Below, one piece after another: positions 14,901-23,542 of a DNA stretch of 64,000 nucleotides. The translations under genes and the position numbers were made by a program. Numbering within the stretch: the stretch's first letter is position 1; each line of letters starts with the position of its first letter. The notes under the pieces are model-generated. The model saw only the letters and a list, made by a program, of their open reading frames with translations. It made no database searches and was not told the origin of the DNA. This stretch comes from Serratia fonticola. GTDB taxonomy: Bacteria; Pseudomonadota; Gammaproteobacteria; Enterobacterales; Enterobacteriaceae. The stretch is from the NCBI RefSeq assembly GCF_006715025.1, contig NZ_VFMK01000001.1:1736001-1800000 (forward strand), given 5' to 3'.

Positions 14901-17811
14901 CGCAGATGCGACGCTGGCAGAGGTAGTCTCGCAGATCACCAGCCTGCAAAGTGAAGACCAGCAATTGGCCGGCAAGCTTGAGGTGGTGATTGCCAAAGCC
15001 GAGGGCAACGCAGCGCAGATTGCACAAGAACAGCAGGCGCGTGTGGATGCCGATGGCGCTTTGGCCAAGGATATCAACTCGGTCAAAGCCACGACGGATA
15101 GCCAGCAGGGCTTGATTATCAAACTGGAGCAGGCGCAGGCTGACGCAGATTCCGCTTTGGCAAAAGTGGAGTCCAATGTTTCTGCCAATGCTAACGCGAT
15201 CGATACCAATAAAGGTGAGCAGGACAAGGTTAACTCGCAGGTTACGCAAAAAACGGAGGCGCTGGCCGAGCAACAGCAAACGCTGGGCCAGCAACTCAGT
15301 GGGTTGACCTCTGAGTTTAACGATAACCGAGCAGAAGTGACCGAACAGCTGAAGACGCTGGCAACCAGTGATTCGGCCCAGGCACAGCAGATCTCTGGTC
15401 TGCAGAGCAGCGTGGGCAGTAATGCCTCTGCCATTGAGGCGGAGGCACAAACCCGCGCGGATGCCGATGGTGCACTGAGTCGGCGTGTTGATGTTATCCA
15501 GGCGACAAGCCAGGAGAATACGGCTGCCATCAGCCGCCTTGGGAGTGCGCAAACCGATGCCGAAGGCAGCGTTGCTAACCTGCAACAGGCTTTGGAGGCA
15601 ACCGCCAAGGCGACAATTGAACAAGCGCTCAAGCAGGATAGCGATATTCAGCGTCTTGACGAGAGCAGTGCCAGATTAACCACTGCGCAAACGGTTTTCG
15701 CCGATCGTCAGCAGGCACAAGCCCAGCAGCTCACCCAGCTAGATGCGCATTTTGGTGAGGTCTCTGCGCAATTGCAGCAAGAGATCACTACTCGCGCCAG
15801 TGAGACCAGTGCGTTATCCCGGCAACTCGATCACCTGAGTGCCGATGTCGGCAGCAATCAGGCTGAGGTTAATCAGCGCTTGCAGGCGTTAGCGGAGACT
15901 GATAGTGCTCAAGCTTCGTTGATTACCGGGCTGGTGGCGACCAGCAGCGAGAACCGAGCCGCGATTGTCACCGAATCGCAGGCGCGTACCTCGGCGGATG
16001 ACGCATTGTCTCGGCAGTTGAGTTCCCTGGACTCTACCGTGGGGCAAAACACGGCTGCTATCAATGATCAGTTGCAGACATTGGCAAGCCAAGACTCGGC
16101 GATGGCTGAGCAGATTGGCGCACTCACGGTGACTTCCGGTGAAAACAGTGCAGCAATTGGTGAACTTAAGCAGGCGCAGAGTGATGTGGACAGTTCCCAG
16201 GCTTCGATCAGTAGCTCTCTGGAGGCTATCGCCAGGGCGGATATCGAGCAGTCATTGAAGCAGGCAGAGGACGTTATCAGTAATGACCAGGTAACGGCGT
16301 CGATCAGGACCCAACAAAACGTGATGGCGGATAGTCAACATGCCCAGGCGCAGCAGATCACCGAGTTACGTGCGAGTTTTGGTGATACGGATGCGCGTTT
16401 AATGACGGAGCAGACGGTACGTGCTGAAGCCGACAAAGCGTTGTCTCAGCAGATCACCGCGCTTTCTGGCACCGTTGGTGACAACCATGCTCAACTCAAT
16501 CAGCAACTGCAGGTGCTGGTGGATACGGACAGCGCGCAGGCCAAGCTGATCACCGATCTGACCAGCAGAACCGGTGCGAATGAGGCATCTGTTACTGCCT
16601 TGAGCCAAACGGTAACCGATAACAACAGCGCCACCACGCAGCAAATCGGTGCTTTGCAATCCGCAACGGGGGACAATGCCGCAGCAATTACCTCGCTATC
16701 GAAGACGGTGACGGATAATCAATCGGCAACTGCTAGAGAGCTTGGATCGTTGAATTCTGCTGTGGGCACCAATACCTCGGCAATCAGTTCGCTGTCAGAG
16801 ACTGTTACCGATAACCAGTTGGCGACGGCTAAACAACTTGGGGCGCTGAATGCTGCGGTAGGTGAGAATAAATCTGCGCTGATAGCGGAGTCTGAGGCTC
16901 GGGCAGATGCGAACGGGGCGCTTAGTTCCCGTATTGATAACGTGAAAGCAAGTGCAGATCAAAGTACGGCGGCGATCCAACAGGTTAGTCAGGCTCAGGC
17001 CACGTTGGATGGCAAGGTATCAGCAACCTGGTCAGTAAAAGTTGAAACCAGCAAGAAGGGGGAAAGTGTTGTTGCCGGTTTGGCTCTAGGTGTTAATGAT
17101 GACGGAGAACGTCAATTTTTAGTGCGTGCTGACCAATTTGCCCTAGTAACTAAAGATGAAGGTAATGTCTCCTCTCCTTTTGTAGTGCAAAATGGGCAGA
17201 CGTTTATTAAATCTGCTTATATCGCTGATGGAACTATTACTAATGCCCAGATTGGTAATTTTATATTATCAAGTAATTACAGAGAGGATGGGAGTACTGG
17301 ATGGAAAATTGATAAAAATGGTGGGGCTATTTTTAATAACGCAGTCGTTCGTGGTCATATTGAAGCTTCATCTGGTACGTTTAATAATGTCGTGATAAAT
17401 GAAAACTGTACTGTAAAAGGTACGGTGTATGCTCAAAATATTGTTGGTGATATCACCAAGACATTTGTAGTTAAGTCTGGTGGTACCGTTTATATTCCTG
17501 CGCAGCCTTTTGCTCGTAACATTGTTGTGCCAGTAATATTATGTGCCGCAGGGAAGAGCACGACACCAACGAGTGGAGCTCCTATTTATAATTACGCATC
17601 TGTTACATCATCTATTTATATAGATGGCGTTCTAGAGAAAACAGTCACAGCATCTACAGGTAACGAGAAAGACTCTGATACAGGTATGAGTGCATTTTTA
17701 TATTTTTTACCTGAAAATAAGGCTGTGTCATTTCATTATAGTACATCTCGCTCTGGGCGTGGGCCAGCGTCAGTGCTTGACATTATTACTGTTATGGTGT
17801 TTAAGGCCTAA
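11992..17811 (+). CDS. giant tail tip / host specificity protein, lambda gpJ-like
   Basis: 1939 residues against 1132 in lambda J. Residues 1-620 are the conserved baseplate hub (RKGGGGSAHTPVESPDDLQS start; WAWSNNPAWVFYDIALDKTYGLG). Residues 620-815 hold two fibronectin-III-like domains. Residues 820-1680 are a long, mostly helical, coiled-coil-like stalk rich in Ala, Gln, Ser and Thr. It contains a unit of about 150 residues seen twice with a 208-residue offset (near 1173 and 1381) and three 32-residue repeats (1535-1630, core TVTDN). From about residue 1685 (nt 17040) the DNA turns clearly AT-rich and encodes a beta-structured C-terminus (GESVVAGLALGVNDDGERQF, IADGTITNAQIGNF) likely to bind the receptor. 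No frameshift is seen. Confidence 0.9.
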   Translation: MTKTRIHGRKGGGGSAHTPVESPDDLQSNAKIKILLALSEGEIAGELDGTRILLDGTPVHNPDGSENFTGLKWEVRNGTQTQDYIQGMPDVESETPVNVKLTAANVWTKTFTNIDIDALRIRMGFPALFQQHDNGDMNGSVVEYLIELSTDGGAYQTVVNGVVKGKTTSLYERDHRINLPKAATGWTLRIKRITPDSTSSRLVNNTQIQTYTEIVDAKFRYPNTALLYIEFDAQQFSSVPKITVKPKGKIIRVPANYDPVARTYSGNWDGSFKWAWSNNPAWVFYDIALDKTYGLGNRVTAAEIDKWGLYSIAQYCDEPIDDGMGNGGKEPRFLCDVYIQSQQDAYTVLRDIAAIFRGITYWGNDQLFAYADMPRDVDFVYSRANVVNGEFVYASGSYKNRYSSALVKWGDPTNHYADTVEAAYDNELVKRYGVNQTEITAIGCTRRTEAHRRGRWAILSNAKDRTVSFTVGLDGNIPLPARIIGIADAMLAGKANGGRIHSAQDREVVLDRQVEFGKGDRLIVNLPDGTAQARTIASIAADKITVTLTAPFRLQPEAEAVWSIDSDNLAIQQFRVVSVQSNDDGTFAINAVEHDPDKYSFIDNGVRLDAPPITVTPPGAMPAPANIAISRYDYVSQGINVASMRVQWDAVAGAVAYEAQWRKDNGNWVNVGSTPSLGFDVNGIYAGNYDVRVRAVNAVGVSSQWGHAEPAYLAGKAGTPPVIEMLTATQDVVFGIQLSWGFGQNSADGLKTTLTVASRADFADERLLADVPYPQRRYDMQGLRAGQVLYFRAAFTDKTGNQSDWSGFVRGMASESADAVLEQIAQSITETELGKDLLEKINSLPSDQNVQDLAAKITQAQADIEANKAALQGDVDTLQTALDKVKAEVEGKNADLDDAVDALQQDLAQLGKAALENSLAIEHNRQNFAKAQETLSSDLQGARGEIETTREALAQADAELQAKVDAITGGADATLAEVVSQITSLQSEDQQLAGKLEVVIAKAEGNAAQIAQEQQARVDADGALAKDINSVKATTDSQQGLIIKLEQAQADADSALAKVESNVSANANAIDTNKGEQDKVNSQVTQKTEALAEQQQTLGQQLSGLTSEFNDNRAEVTEQLKTLATSDSAQAQQISGLQSSVGSNASAIEAEAQTRADADGALSRRVDVIQATSQENTAAISRLGSAQTDAEGSVANLQQALEATAKATIEQALKQDSDIQRLDESSARLTTAQTVFADRQQAQAQQLTQLDAHFGEVSAQLQQEITTRASETSALSRQLDHLSADVGSNQAEVNQRLQALAETDSAQASLITGLVATSSENRAAIVTESQARTSADDALSRQLSSLDSTVGQNTAAINDQLQTLASQDSAMAEQIGALTVTSGENSAAIGELKQAQSDVDSSQASISSSLEAIARADIEQSLKQAEDVISNDQVTASIRTQQNVMADSQHAQAQQITELRASFGDTDARLMTEQTVRAEADKALSQQITALSGTVGDNHAQLNQQLQVLVDTDSAQAKLITDLTSRTGANEASVTALSQTVTDNNSATTQQIGALQSATGDNAAAITSLSKTVTDNQSATARELGSLNSAVGTNTSAISSLSETVTDNQLATAKQLGALNAAVGENKSALIAESEARADANGALSSRIDNVKASADQSTAAIQQVSQAQATLDGKVSATWSVKVETSKKGESVVAGLALGVNDDGERQFLVRADQFALVTKDEGNVSSPFVVQNGQTFIKSAYIADGTITNAQIGNFILSSNYREDGSTGWKIDKNGGAIFNNAVVRGHIEASSGTFNNVVINENCTVKGTVYAQNIVGDITKTFVVKSGGTVYIPAQPFARNIVVPVILCAAGKSTTPTSGAPIYNYASVTSSIYIDGVLEKTVTASTGNEKDSDTGMSAFLYFLPENKAVSFHYSTSRSGRGPASVLDIITVMVFKA

Positions 17812-17933
17812 TTTAATATTGTTATTGTTTGGTTTTCTATACTTTTCGTCTCATGAAAAGTCATTTCACTTATTGATGTTAGTAGGTCCTAATTTTAATG
17901 GATATGATCCCAATCCTATAGAGGAAGTATTTT

Positions 17934-20159
17934 ATGTGGTACAAAACAGGCACAATTAATTTAACAGCTAATAGCCCAACGGTAACCGGTACTGGCACCT
18001 CTTGGGCCGATGCCAAATTCGGCGTAATGCCAGGGATGATTTTACTGGCACCGGATAATAAGCTGTATGAGGTTAAACAGGTTAATAGTAATACCTCACT
18101 GATCCTTAACAGCAATTATACTGGCTCCACGGCCAACGGACAGAGTTACGCTATTATCACTACCTATGAGGGGGATATCAGCCAGTTCTCCGCCCGTTTT
18201 GCGGCGATGCTGACTTTTTTCCAAGGGAGTCGCAATGATACAGTGACCTGGTTTACCGGCACTGGGGATATGACTTTCACCAAGGACGATGGTACAAAGT
18301 TGACGGTGCCGACCTTGGCTAAGATTCAGGCTGATTCTTTATCGAGAACGACCACTCTTGATCAGAACATTGCCAGTTCAGTGTTATTCTCAAAACCTAT
18401 TCGGCTTGCCTCGGTTACGACTCCTGAGTTTACACCAACAACACAAGGTGCGTGGGTATCTTGGAATCGAGCAACAACAGCTGCGGGAGGGTTGGCCGCA
18501 GCAACCGATTTTATTAATAATAAAGGAAGCGGTATTGGTGGATTTAACTGGTGGAACACTAATAGTACAGACACAACATTATGTGCCTATTTATCGCCAG
18601 CAGGGAACTTTGTAGCTAAAGGTCAGTTAACCTCTACTGGTGATATGTTAATGAATGTATCACCTTCCACTGCAAATATATTAATTAGATTTAGAGACTC
18701 AGGGGGGGTGGAAAAAAGCGCTGTGTACGCTCAAACGGATACTGGTGCTATGAATATCCGTTGGAATGGCACTGCTAATACAGCTTCTTTTCGTCCCGAT
18801 GGCTTCGTAGCGTTGTCTAATGGACTGGTTTTAGGTAATGCATTTACAGCTGCCGAAAAGGTTCCTGATCTAGGTGCCCTTCCATTTGTATTTCGTGGAG
18901 GAGATCGTGCTGATTTAGTTCATCCTAATAATGCTAATATAGCAACATCAAATGGTTTCTCTGTTGTATCTACTGCGACAACAGGCCTTGCGTCGAATGT
19001 AAAATATGGTGTTCCAGTATTTTCAGTGAATACAAGGGCTGGGACGGCGCAATTCTTAAATGGCTTAAAAGTTGCGGGTTTAGAGGTCATAAAATCTGGA
19101 GAGTATGGAATCGGTGGAGTAGCCAAAAAACTTCCACTTGAAAATACATTGAGCGCTATTGCTGAATTAGGAACTGGTAAATATGTAGTGTGGTCAGGTT
19201 CTAATGATATGCCAATACCTTCAGTCGCTTTTGCATTAGATTGGAACTATGTAGCTAACACCGCAGGTGGAAGTGGTGTCTTGACTGCGACAGCTGTTAT
19301 CACTGCACCTAGTACATATGATGTTCAATATCGTAATACGCTTAGAAATGGTGTTTGGCAAGGTTGGGTAAAAGCATGGGATACAAATAACTTAGTTAAT
19401 CCGTTAAGAGTTAGTGATTATGGGCTCGGAGGAACAACAGCAATTACAATTGCAGATGCCAATGCTGCAGGTAATAACCAATTTATCCGTTTTAACACAA
19501 ACACACCTAGTTCCCCATCAACAACTGCAGCATGGGCAGGAATTAGTGGCGGTTTTAACGATAATGTCAGATTTCAGATGGTTTGGGGGCAAGGTAGCAC
19601 TACAAATGAACTGAGGACTCGCGTGCGGATTACCGATGGAACCTGGTCTACCTGGGCAAACCTGTGGCACAGTACAAACACCACCATCGACGCCAACGGT
19701 TTCCTGAAAAAAGCATCGCCTATCGCACGCCTCTCCAGCAATCCGGAAAAAATGGCGGATGAGTATCTGGATGGCTTCACGCTGTCTGGGCTGGTAGCGG
19801 TCAATAGCGAAGCAGAGGGGATTACCGCGGAGCGTGTTGCTGTCGGTGAATATAAGGTATCGGGTTCACTGGGCTTTGCTGTTGAGGGGTGGAACATCGA
19901 AGTCCCACAAGACGTCAACGGTAACCGCCTGTGCTTTGTTTCCACTGAGGTTGCCGAAGACGGTACGATCACGGTCAAGGTGAGCAAACGCCGTTTTGAT
20001 ATTGATACCGCAGCGATCGTTGCCGGGGAGCCGATGGATATTCCTGAAGGGCGCTGGATCGATCTGCGTTTGCAAATGCCGCCGGTGGACGAAGACAACA
20101 CTATCGATATGGAAGAGCCAGAATCAGAGAACCGCGAGGGCGAAATAACAACCGATTAA
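17934..20159 (+). CDS. tail fibre protein with pyocin-knob domains
   Basis: 741 residues. The N-terminus (MWYKTGTINLTANSPTVTGT, SWADAKFGVMPGMILLAPDN) is the beta-rich attachment domain common to side tail fibres. Two knob-like motifs occur near residues 472 (NGVWQGWVKAWDTNN) and 568 (DGTWSTWANLWHSTN). The C-terminal 150 residues (DEYLDGFTLSGLVAVNSEAE, WNIEVPQDVNGNRLCFVSTE) form a distinct domain and end acidic. The middle (nt 18360-19610) is AT-rich and both ends GC-rich, a mosaic typical of exchanged receptor-binding modules. GAGGAAG precedes the ATG. No separate fibre chaperone gene follows. Confidence 0.88.
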   Translation: MWYKTGTINLTANSPTVTGTGTSWADAKFGVMPGMILLAPDNKLYEVKQVNSNTSLILNSNYTGSTANGQSYAIITTYEGDISQFSARFAAMLTFFQGSRNDTVTWFTGTGDMTFTKDDGTKLTVPTLAKIQADSLSRTTTLDQNIASSVLFSKPIRLASVTTPEFTPTTQGAWVSWNRATTAAGGLAAATDFINNKGSGIGGFNWWNTNSTDTTLCAYLSPAGNFVAKGQLTSTGDMLMNVSPSTANILIRFRDSGGVEKSAVYAQTDTGAMNIRWNGTANTASFRPDGFVALSNGLVLGNAFTAAEKVPDLGALPFVFRGGDRADLVHPNNANIATSNGFSVVSTATTGLASNVKYGVPVFSVNTRAGTAQFLNGLKVAGLEVIKSGEYGIGGVAKKLPLENTLSAIAELGTGKYVVWSGSNDMPIPSVAFALDWNYVANTAGGSGVLTATAVITAPSTYDVQYRNTLRNGVWQGWVKAWDTNNLVNPLRVSDYGLGGTTAITIADANAAGNNQFIRFNTNTPSSPSTTAAWAGISGGFNDNVRFQMVWGQGSTTNELRTRVRITDGTWSTWANLWHSTNTTIDANGFLKKASPIARLSSNPEKMADEYLDGFTLSGLVAVNSEAEGITAERVAVGEYKVSGSLGFAVEGWNIEVPQDVNGNRLCFVSTEVAEDGTITVKVSKRRFDIDTAAIVAGEPMDIPEGRWIDLRLQMPPVDEDNTIDMEEPESENREGEITTD

Positions 20160-20233
20160 ATCGCGTTGCACAGTAAGGCGGTGTTTTTCTGTCGTTGCCC
20201 AGAACTGCGTGCTGTGTTTGTGGCTGGAAAAGG

Positions 20234-20260
20234 TATTGGGGGGAGGCAGCCTCCCCAATA
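20234..20260 (+). terminator. hairpin closing the tail block
   Basis: TATTGGGG...CCCCAATA with an inner GAGGC/GCCTC stem, between the fibre gene and the convergent methyltransferase. T-tract is weak. Confidence 0.55.
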
Positions 20261-20302
20261 TTGGATGTTTTTACGATGGATTTATAACGGGTGTAGCGTC
20301 AA

Positions 20303-21040
20303 TTATGCTGCGGGTTTTTGGGCCGCCAGGATAAAGATCATTGGGCGTTCTTTTTCTTCATCTAATGCCGGGTTAGCGGCGATCTGCTGAGTGGAAGGTC
20401 CCCATTCGTTCAGATATCGGATCGTGAACCCTTGTTGTACCAATAAATTGATATAGGTCCCCAGCATACGATGCTGTTTGATCACCCCTTCAGCCAACCA
20501 GTTGGAAATACGTTTTCCTTCTTGCTGGTAGCTATTTACCGGCCAGGATTTTTGCCCTTCGTCATCTACCAGCCAGCCTTGCTGTTTTGGCGCGGTATAA
20601 ATCGGATGCTCGGCGGTGAAGATAAATTGGCCATCACTAATCAGTGCCTGATAAACGGTCGCGAATAGTTTGTCGAGATCTTCGATATAATGCAGCGCCA
20701 GTGAGCTGTACACCAAGTCGTAGCTAGCCGCTGGGAGCTGTAGCGTTTCCAAATCCTGCTGACGATATGCTATCGCCGCATCCTCGGTCATCTCTTTGGC
20801 TTTAGCCAGCATTTTCTCTGAGAGATCCAGCCCCAGAACCTGGGCGGCGCCTTGTTCACGGGCGCTACGGCAAAACCAACCGTAACCGCAGCCGAGATCG
20901 AGCACCTTTTTATTCTGCAAATCAGGCAGAATACTGCGGATAGTCGGCCATTCCGGCGCGCCATCCAGGCCCTCAACGGAGCGGCTGAGTTGCGCGTAGC
21001 CGTCGAAGAAGGTTTGATTGTCATAGATATTTTGCGACAT
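20303..21040 (-). CDS. class I SAM-dependent methyltransferase
   Basis: 245 residues. Motif I KVLDLGCGYGWFCRSAREQG and the following VLGLDLSEKMLAKAKE, then YDLVYSSLALHYIEDLDKLF are the standard SAM-binding fold signatures. The resemblance is to small-molecule methyltransferases of the UbiE/BioC kind; the substrate is unknown. Convergent to the phage fibre gene, so it is the first chromosomal gene to the right of the tail block. Confidence 0.85.
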   Translation of the reverse strand: MSQNIYDNQTFFDGYAQLSRSVEGLDGAPEWPTIRSILPDLQNKKVLDLGCGYGWFCRSAREQGAAQVLGLDLSEKMLAKAKEMTEDAAIAYRQQDLETLQLPAASYDLVYSSLALHYIEDLDKLFATVYQALISDGQFIFTAEHPIYTAPKQQGWLVDDEGQKSWPVNSYQQEGKRISNWLAEGVIKQHRMLGTYINLLVQQGFTIRYLNEWGPSTQQIAANPALDEEKERPMIFILAAQKPAA

Positions 21041-21171
21041 AACGTCTCCTTTATCGTATAAGTCCGCATCGTTGTGCGGCTGGATAATGGTATGCGCTCA
21101 TCATGCTGCTTGCCACTAAAATGGTGGGCAGGGGGGTGTAATTGCCCAATCATTGTAAATAAGGAGTCTGG

Positions 21172-21624
21172 GTGAAAATTGTTTCGGTACGTCAGGAACC
21201 CGCCTACCGGGATGCGGCTATTGGCTATTTCCAGCAGCAGTGGGCATCGCCAGAGACCATGATGTTGTATGAAGATGCGATTACGCGTTGTATGGGGGCC
21301 ATTAACCCGCTACCCCAGTGGTATTTGTTATTTGATGAAGAAATCATTGTGGGGTGCGTGGGGTTAATCACCAATGATTTTATCAGCCGGATGGAGTTGT
21401 TCCCGTGGCTATGCGCGCTATTTGTCGATGAGCAGTATCGTGGGCAAGGCTGTGGGACGATGTTGGTTAAGCATGTCGCACAAGCCGCTGGCGAGTTGGG
21501 GTTCAGCCACCTGCACCTGTGTACCGATCATCAGGGATATTACGAAAAATTGGGTTTCAGCTTTGATGGTATGGGGTATCACCCGTGGGGAGAATCTTCC
21601 CGAGTCTATTCGTTGGAACTCTGA
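21172..21624 (+). CDS. GNAT-family N-acetyltransferase
   Basis: 150 residues from a GTG start with AAGGAG 7 bases upstream. Motif A is LCALFVDEQYRGQGCGTMLV, and the C-terminal LHLCTDHQGYYEKLGFSFDG is the typical motif B ending. Divergent from the methyltransferase. The substrate is not predictable. Confidence 0.85.
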   Translation: MKIVSVRQEPAYRDAAIGYFQQQWASPETMMLYEDAITRCMGAINPLPQWYLLFDEEIIVGCVGLITNDFISRMELFPWLCALFVDEQYRGQGCGTMLVKHVAQAAGELGFSHLHLCTDHQGYYEKLGFSFDGMGYHPWGESSRVYSLEL

Positions 21625-21679
21625 TTGTACCTTATGGACAACGCCCAGCCTTGAGTAAAGCGCTGGGCGATGATGTCCG

Positions 21680-22510
21680 TCAGGATTTGATGAAAGCCAA
21701 CAGGTCCTGATTGATCTGGTCTTTATGCGTGCTACACAGGCCGTGTGAGGCCTTTGGATACACTTTTACCGTAGGATTAGGCAGGAGTTTAGCCGCTGCT
21801 TCACTGGAGGATTTGGGGGGCACGATCTGATCGTCATTGCCGTAGATAACCAGCGTCGGGATGGTCATCTTCTTCAGGTCTTCGCGCTGATCGGTTTCGG
21901 AGAACGCTTTCACGCAATCATATAACGCTTTGATTGATCCTTGCATGCCTTGCAACCAGAAGCTGTCTTTCAAGCCTTGCGAAGGTTTGGCGTCCGGCCG
22001 ATTAAAGCCATAGAAGGCTTCTGGCAGATCCTTAAAGAACTGAGAACGGTCTTTACGCACGCCTTCGCGAATGCCGTCGAAGACATCGCGCGGCAATCCG
22101 TCCGGATTAAAATCCGTTTTAATCATGATAGGTGGAACCGCACCGATCAATACCGCTTTGGCAACGCGGGCTGTGCCGTGGCGGCCAATATAACGGGCTA
22201 CTTCGCCGCCACCGGTGGAATGACCGACGTGAACGGCATCCTTCAGATCCAGGGCAGCCGTCAGCTCTGCCAGATCGTCGGCATACTGATCCATGTTGTG
22301 GCCATCCCAGGGCTGTGAAGAGCGCCCATGCCCCCGGCGATCGTGCGCAATCACCCGGTAACCCTTTGAGGCCAGAAATAACATCTGATCTTCGAAAGCG
22401 TCACCCGACAGGGGCCAGCCATGGCTGAATACGATGGGTTGCCCACTTCCCCAATCTTTGTAATACAGAAGTGTGCCGTCTTTGAGCTTCAGAATATTGG
22501 GAGCTGACAT
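21680..22510 (-). CDS. alpha/beta hydrolase, non-heme chloroperoxidase/arylesterase type
   Basis: 276 residues, the family length. FSHGWPLSGDAFEDQM gives the oxyanion strand, VIAHDRRGHGRSSQPWDGH the next, and HVGHSTGGGEVARYIGRHG the nucleophile elbow with Ser98. The acid is in YGNDDQIVPP and the catalytic His in ASHGLCSTH. The family has esterase and perhydrolase (haloperoxidase) activity; physiological substrates are unknown. Cytosolic, no signal peptide. Confidence 0.85.
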   Translation of the reverse strand: MSAPNILKLKDGTLLYYKDWGSGQPIVFSHGWPLSGDAFEDQMLFLASKGYRVIAHDRRGHGRSSQPWDGHNMDQYADDLAELTAALDLKDAVHVGHSTGGGEVARYIGRHGTARVAKAVLIGAVPPIMIKTDFNPDGLPRDVFDGIREGVRKDRSQFFKDLPEAFYGFNRPDAKPSQGLKDSFWLQGMQGSIKALYDCVKAFSETDQREDLKKMTIPTLVIYGNDDQIVPPKSSSEAAAKLLPNPTVKVYPKASHGLCSTHKDQINQDLLAFIKS

Positions 22511-22613
22511 GTATTACCTCGCCATTAATCGTTCAGGTATCAATTTTTGAATGAAACCGAAAAACGTGGAGTCTTAAAGGTAGTACATGATGATGACATT
22601 TCCATGGTGCCAG

Positions 22614-23144
22614 CTACGGCTGAGACCGGTTCCAGGGCATTTGAGCCAACAGCGTCGCCATACCGCAGAATCCGCTGAGCCCGGCAAAAAGTAGCCCTGC
22701 ACCGACAAAACCCGGCAGCAGGAAGAAGAGGGGAGAGCTCAGGTATCCTAATACGGTGCCAGCCAGAATCAGTGAGCCAGCAGCGATCTGTACCTGTCGC
22801 ATGATGGGTAATGGCTGGTTTTTATCCTGTACTACCGCCAATCCCTGTTGCTTCCAGCCATTGATGCCGCCTTCCAATAAATAAACCTTGGCGGGTGTTG
22901 CGGCCCTTGCCAGTAGCGCTGCGTTTTGAGCCGTACGGCGGCCAGACTGACAGTGAAAAATCACTATGTCCTGCGCAGAAAGCGTCTGGGGTCTACCCCC
23001 TTTCTCAATATCAGCCAGCGGGAATAGGCTGGCCTGCGCAATGTGCTCGTGAGCATATTCATCCGCACCGCGGATATCCAGCAGCCGCGCACCCTGCGCG
23101 ATCAATTCTTGAGCTTGCTGTGATGATAGGGTTTCTACGTTCAT
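22614..23144 (-). CDS. ygaP: membrane-anchored rhodanese YgaP
   Basis: 176 residues (E. coli YgaP 174). Residues 1-105 are a rhodanese domain with LLDIRGADEYAHEHIAQA and the active-site loop CQSGRR, Cys65. Residues 115-165 contain two membrane helices (IAAGSLILAGTVLGYL, FFLLPGFVGAGLLFAGL). It transfers sulfane sulfur at the inner face of the membrane. It lies 7 bases after ygaV in the same operon, as in E. coli, where YgaV controls it in response to sulfide. Confidence 0.9.
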   Translation of the reverse strand: MNVETLSSQQAQELIAQGARLLDIRGADEYAHEHIAQASLFPLADIEKGGRPQTLSAQDIVIFHCQSGRRTAQNAALLARAATPAKVYLLEGGINGWKQQGLAVVQDKNQPLPIMRQVQIAAGSLILAGTVLGYLSSPLFFLLPGFVGAGLLFAGLSGFCGMATLLAQMPWNRSQP

Positions 23145-23151
23145 ATCGTCC

Positions 23152-23460
23152 TCAGGGGCAATAGATGGTTTTCAGCGTGCTGATGATGTCATGCACGGCC
23201 GCATCCTTGATGGAATAGTTAATGCGCTGCCCGTCTCTGGTGTTCTCAATCAACCCCTCTTCACGCATTTTGGCCAGATGCTGAGAAGTGGCGGATGGGC
23301 TGAGGCCGGTGGCTTGCGCCAACTCACCGGCATGGGTACCAGGGGAGTCAATCAGCATGCACAGGATCAGTAAACGATGGGGATTACTCATCGCTTTTAA
23401 CAACTTTGCGGCGTTATTCGCGCTGGCAAGCAGAGATTGGGGGTCGTGTTTAGCGGTCAT
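23152..23460 (-). CDS. ygaV: ArsR-family repressor YgaV (sulfide/redox sensor)
   Basis: 102 residues with a winged helix (AMSNPHRLLILCMLIDSPGT, ATGLSPSATSQHLAKMREEG). It has two cysteines, Cys34 and Cys101, matching the pair used by BigR/YgaV-type regulators that form a disulfide or polysulfide bond rather than bind metal. First gene of the ygaV-ygaP pair. The upstream region (23465-23500) holds TTTAGTAAATTCTAAATTTAG-like short repeats, AT-rich palindromes suitable as its operator. Confidence 0.88.
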   Translation of the reverse strand: MTAKHDPQSLLASANNAAKLLKAMSNPHRLLILCMLIDSPGTHAGELAQATGLSPSATSQHLAKMREEGLIENTRDGQRINYSIKDAAVHDIISTLKTIYCP

Positions 23461-23464
23461 AAGT

Positions 23465-23500
23465 TATTTTAGTAAATTCTAAATTTAGTAAATACTAAAA
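23465..23500 (-). promoter_or_regulatory. AT-rich inverted repeats before ygaV, putative autoregulatory operator
   Basis: TTTAGTAAAT and ATTTAGTAAATACTAAA occur back to back; TTTAGTATTTACTAAAT on the minus strand is a near-perfect dyad. Its position directly before the repressor gene suggests the YgaV site. Inference. Confidence 0.5.
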
Positions 23501-23542
23501 TAAAAGGCAGACTAATGCACACTAAATTTTGTTTGGATATGT

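Noticed and set aside
16590..16880. Regular repeats in gpJ looked at as a possible CRISPR or tandem repeat array
   Set aside because: The 96-base period encodes an in-frame 32-residue protein repeat and the copies differ as protein-coding repeats do; no spacers.
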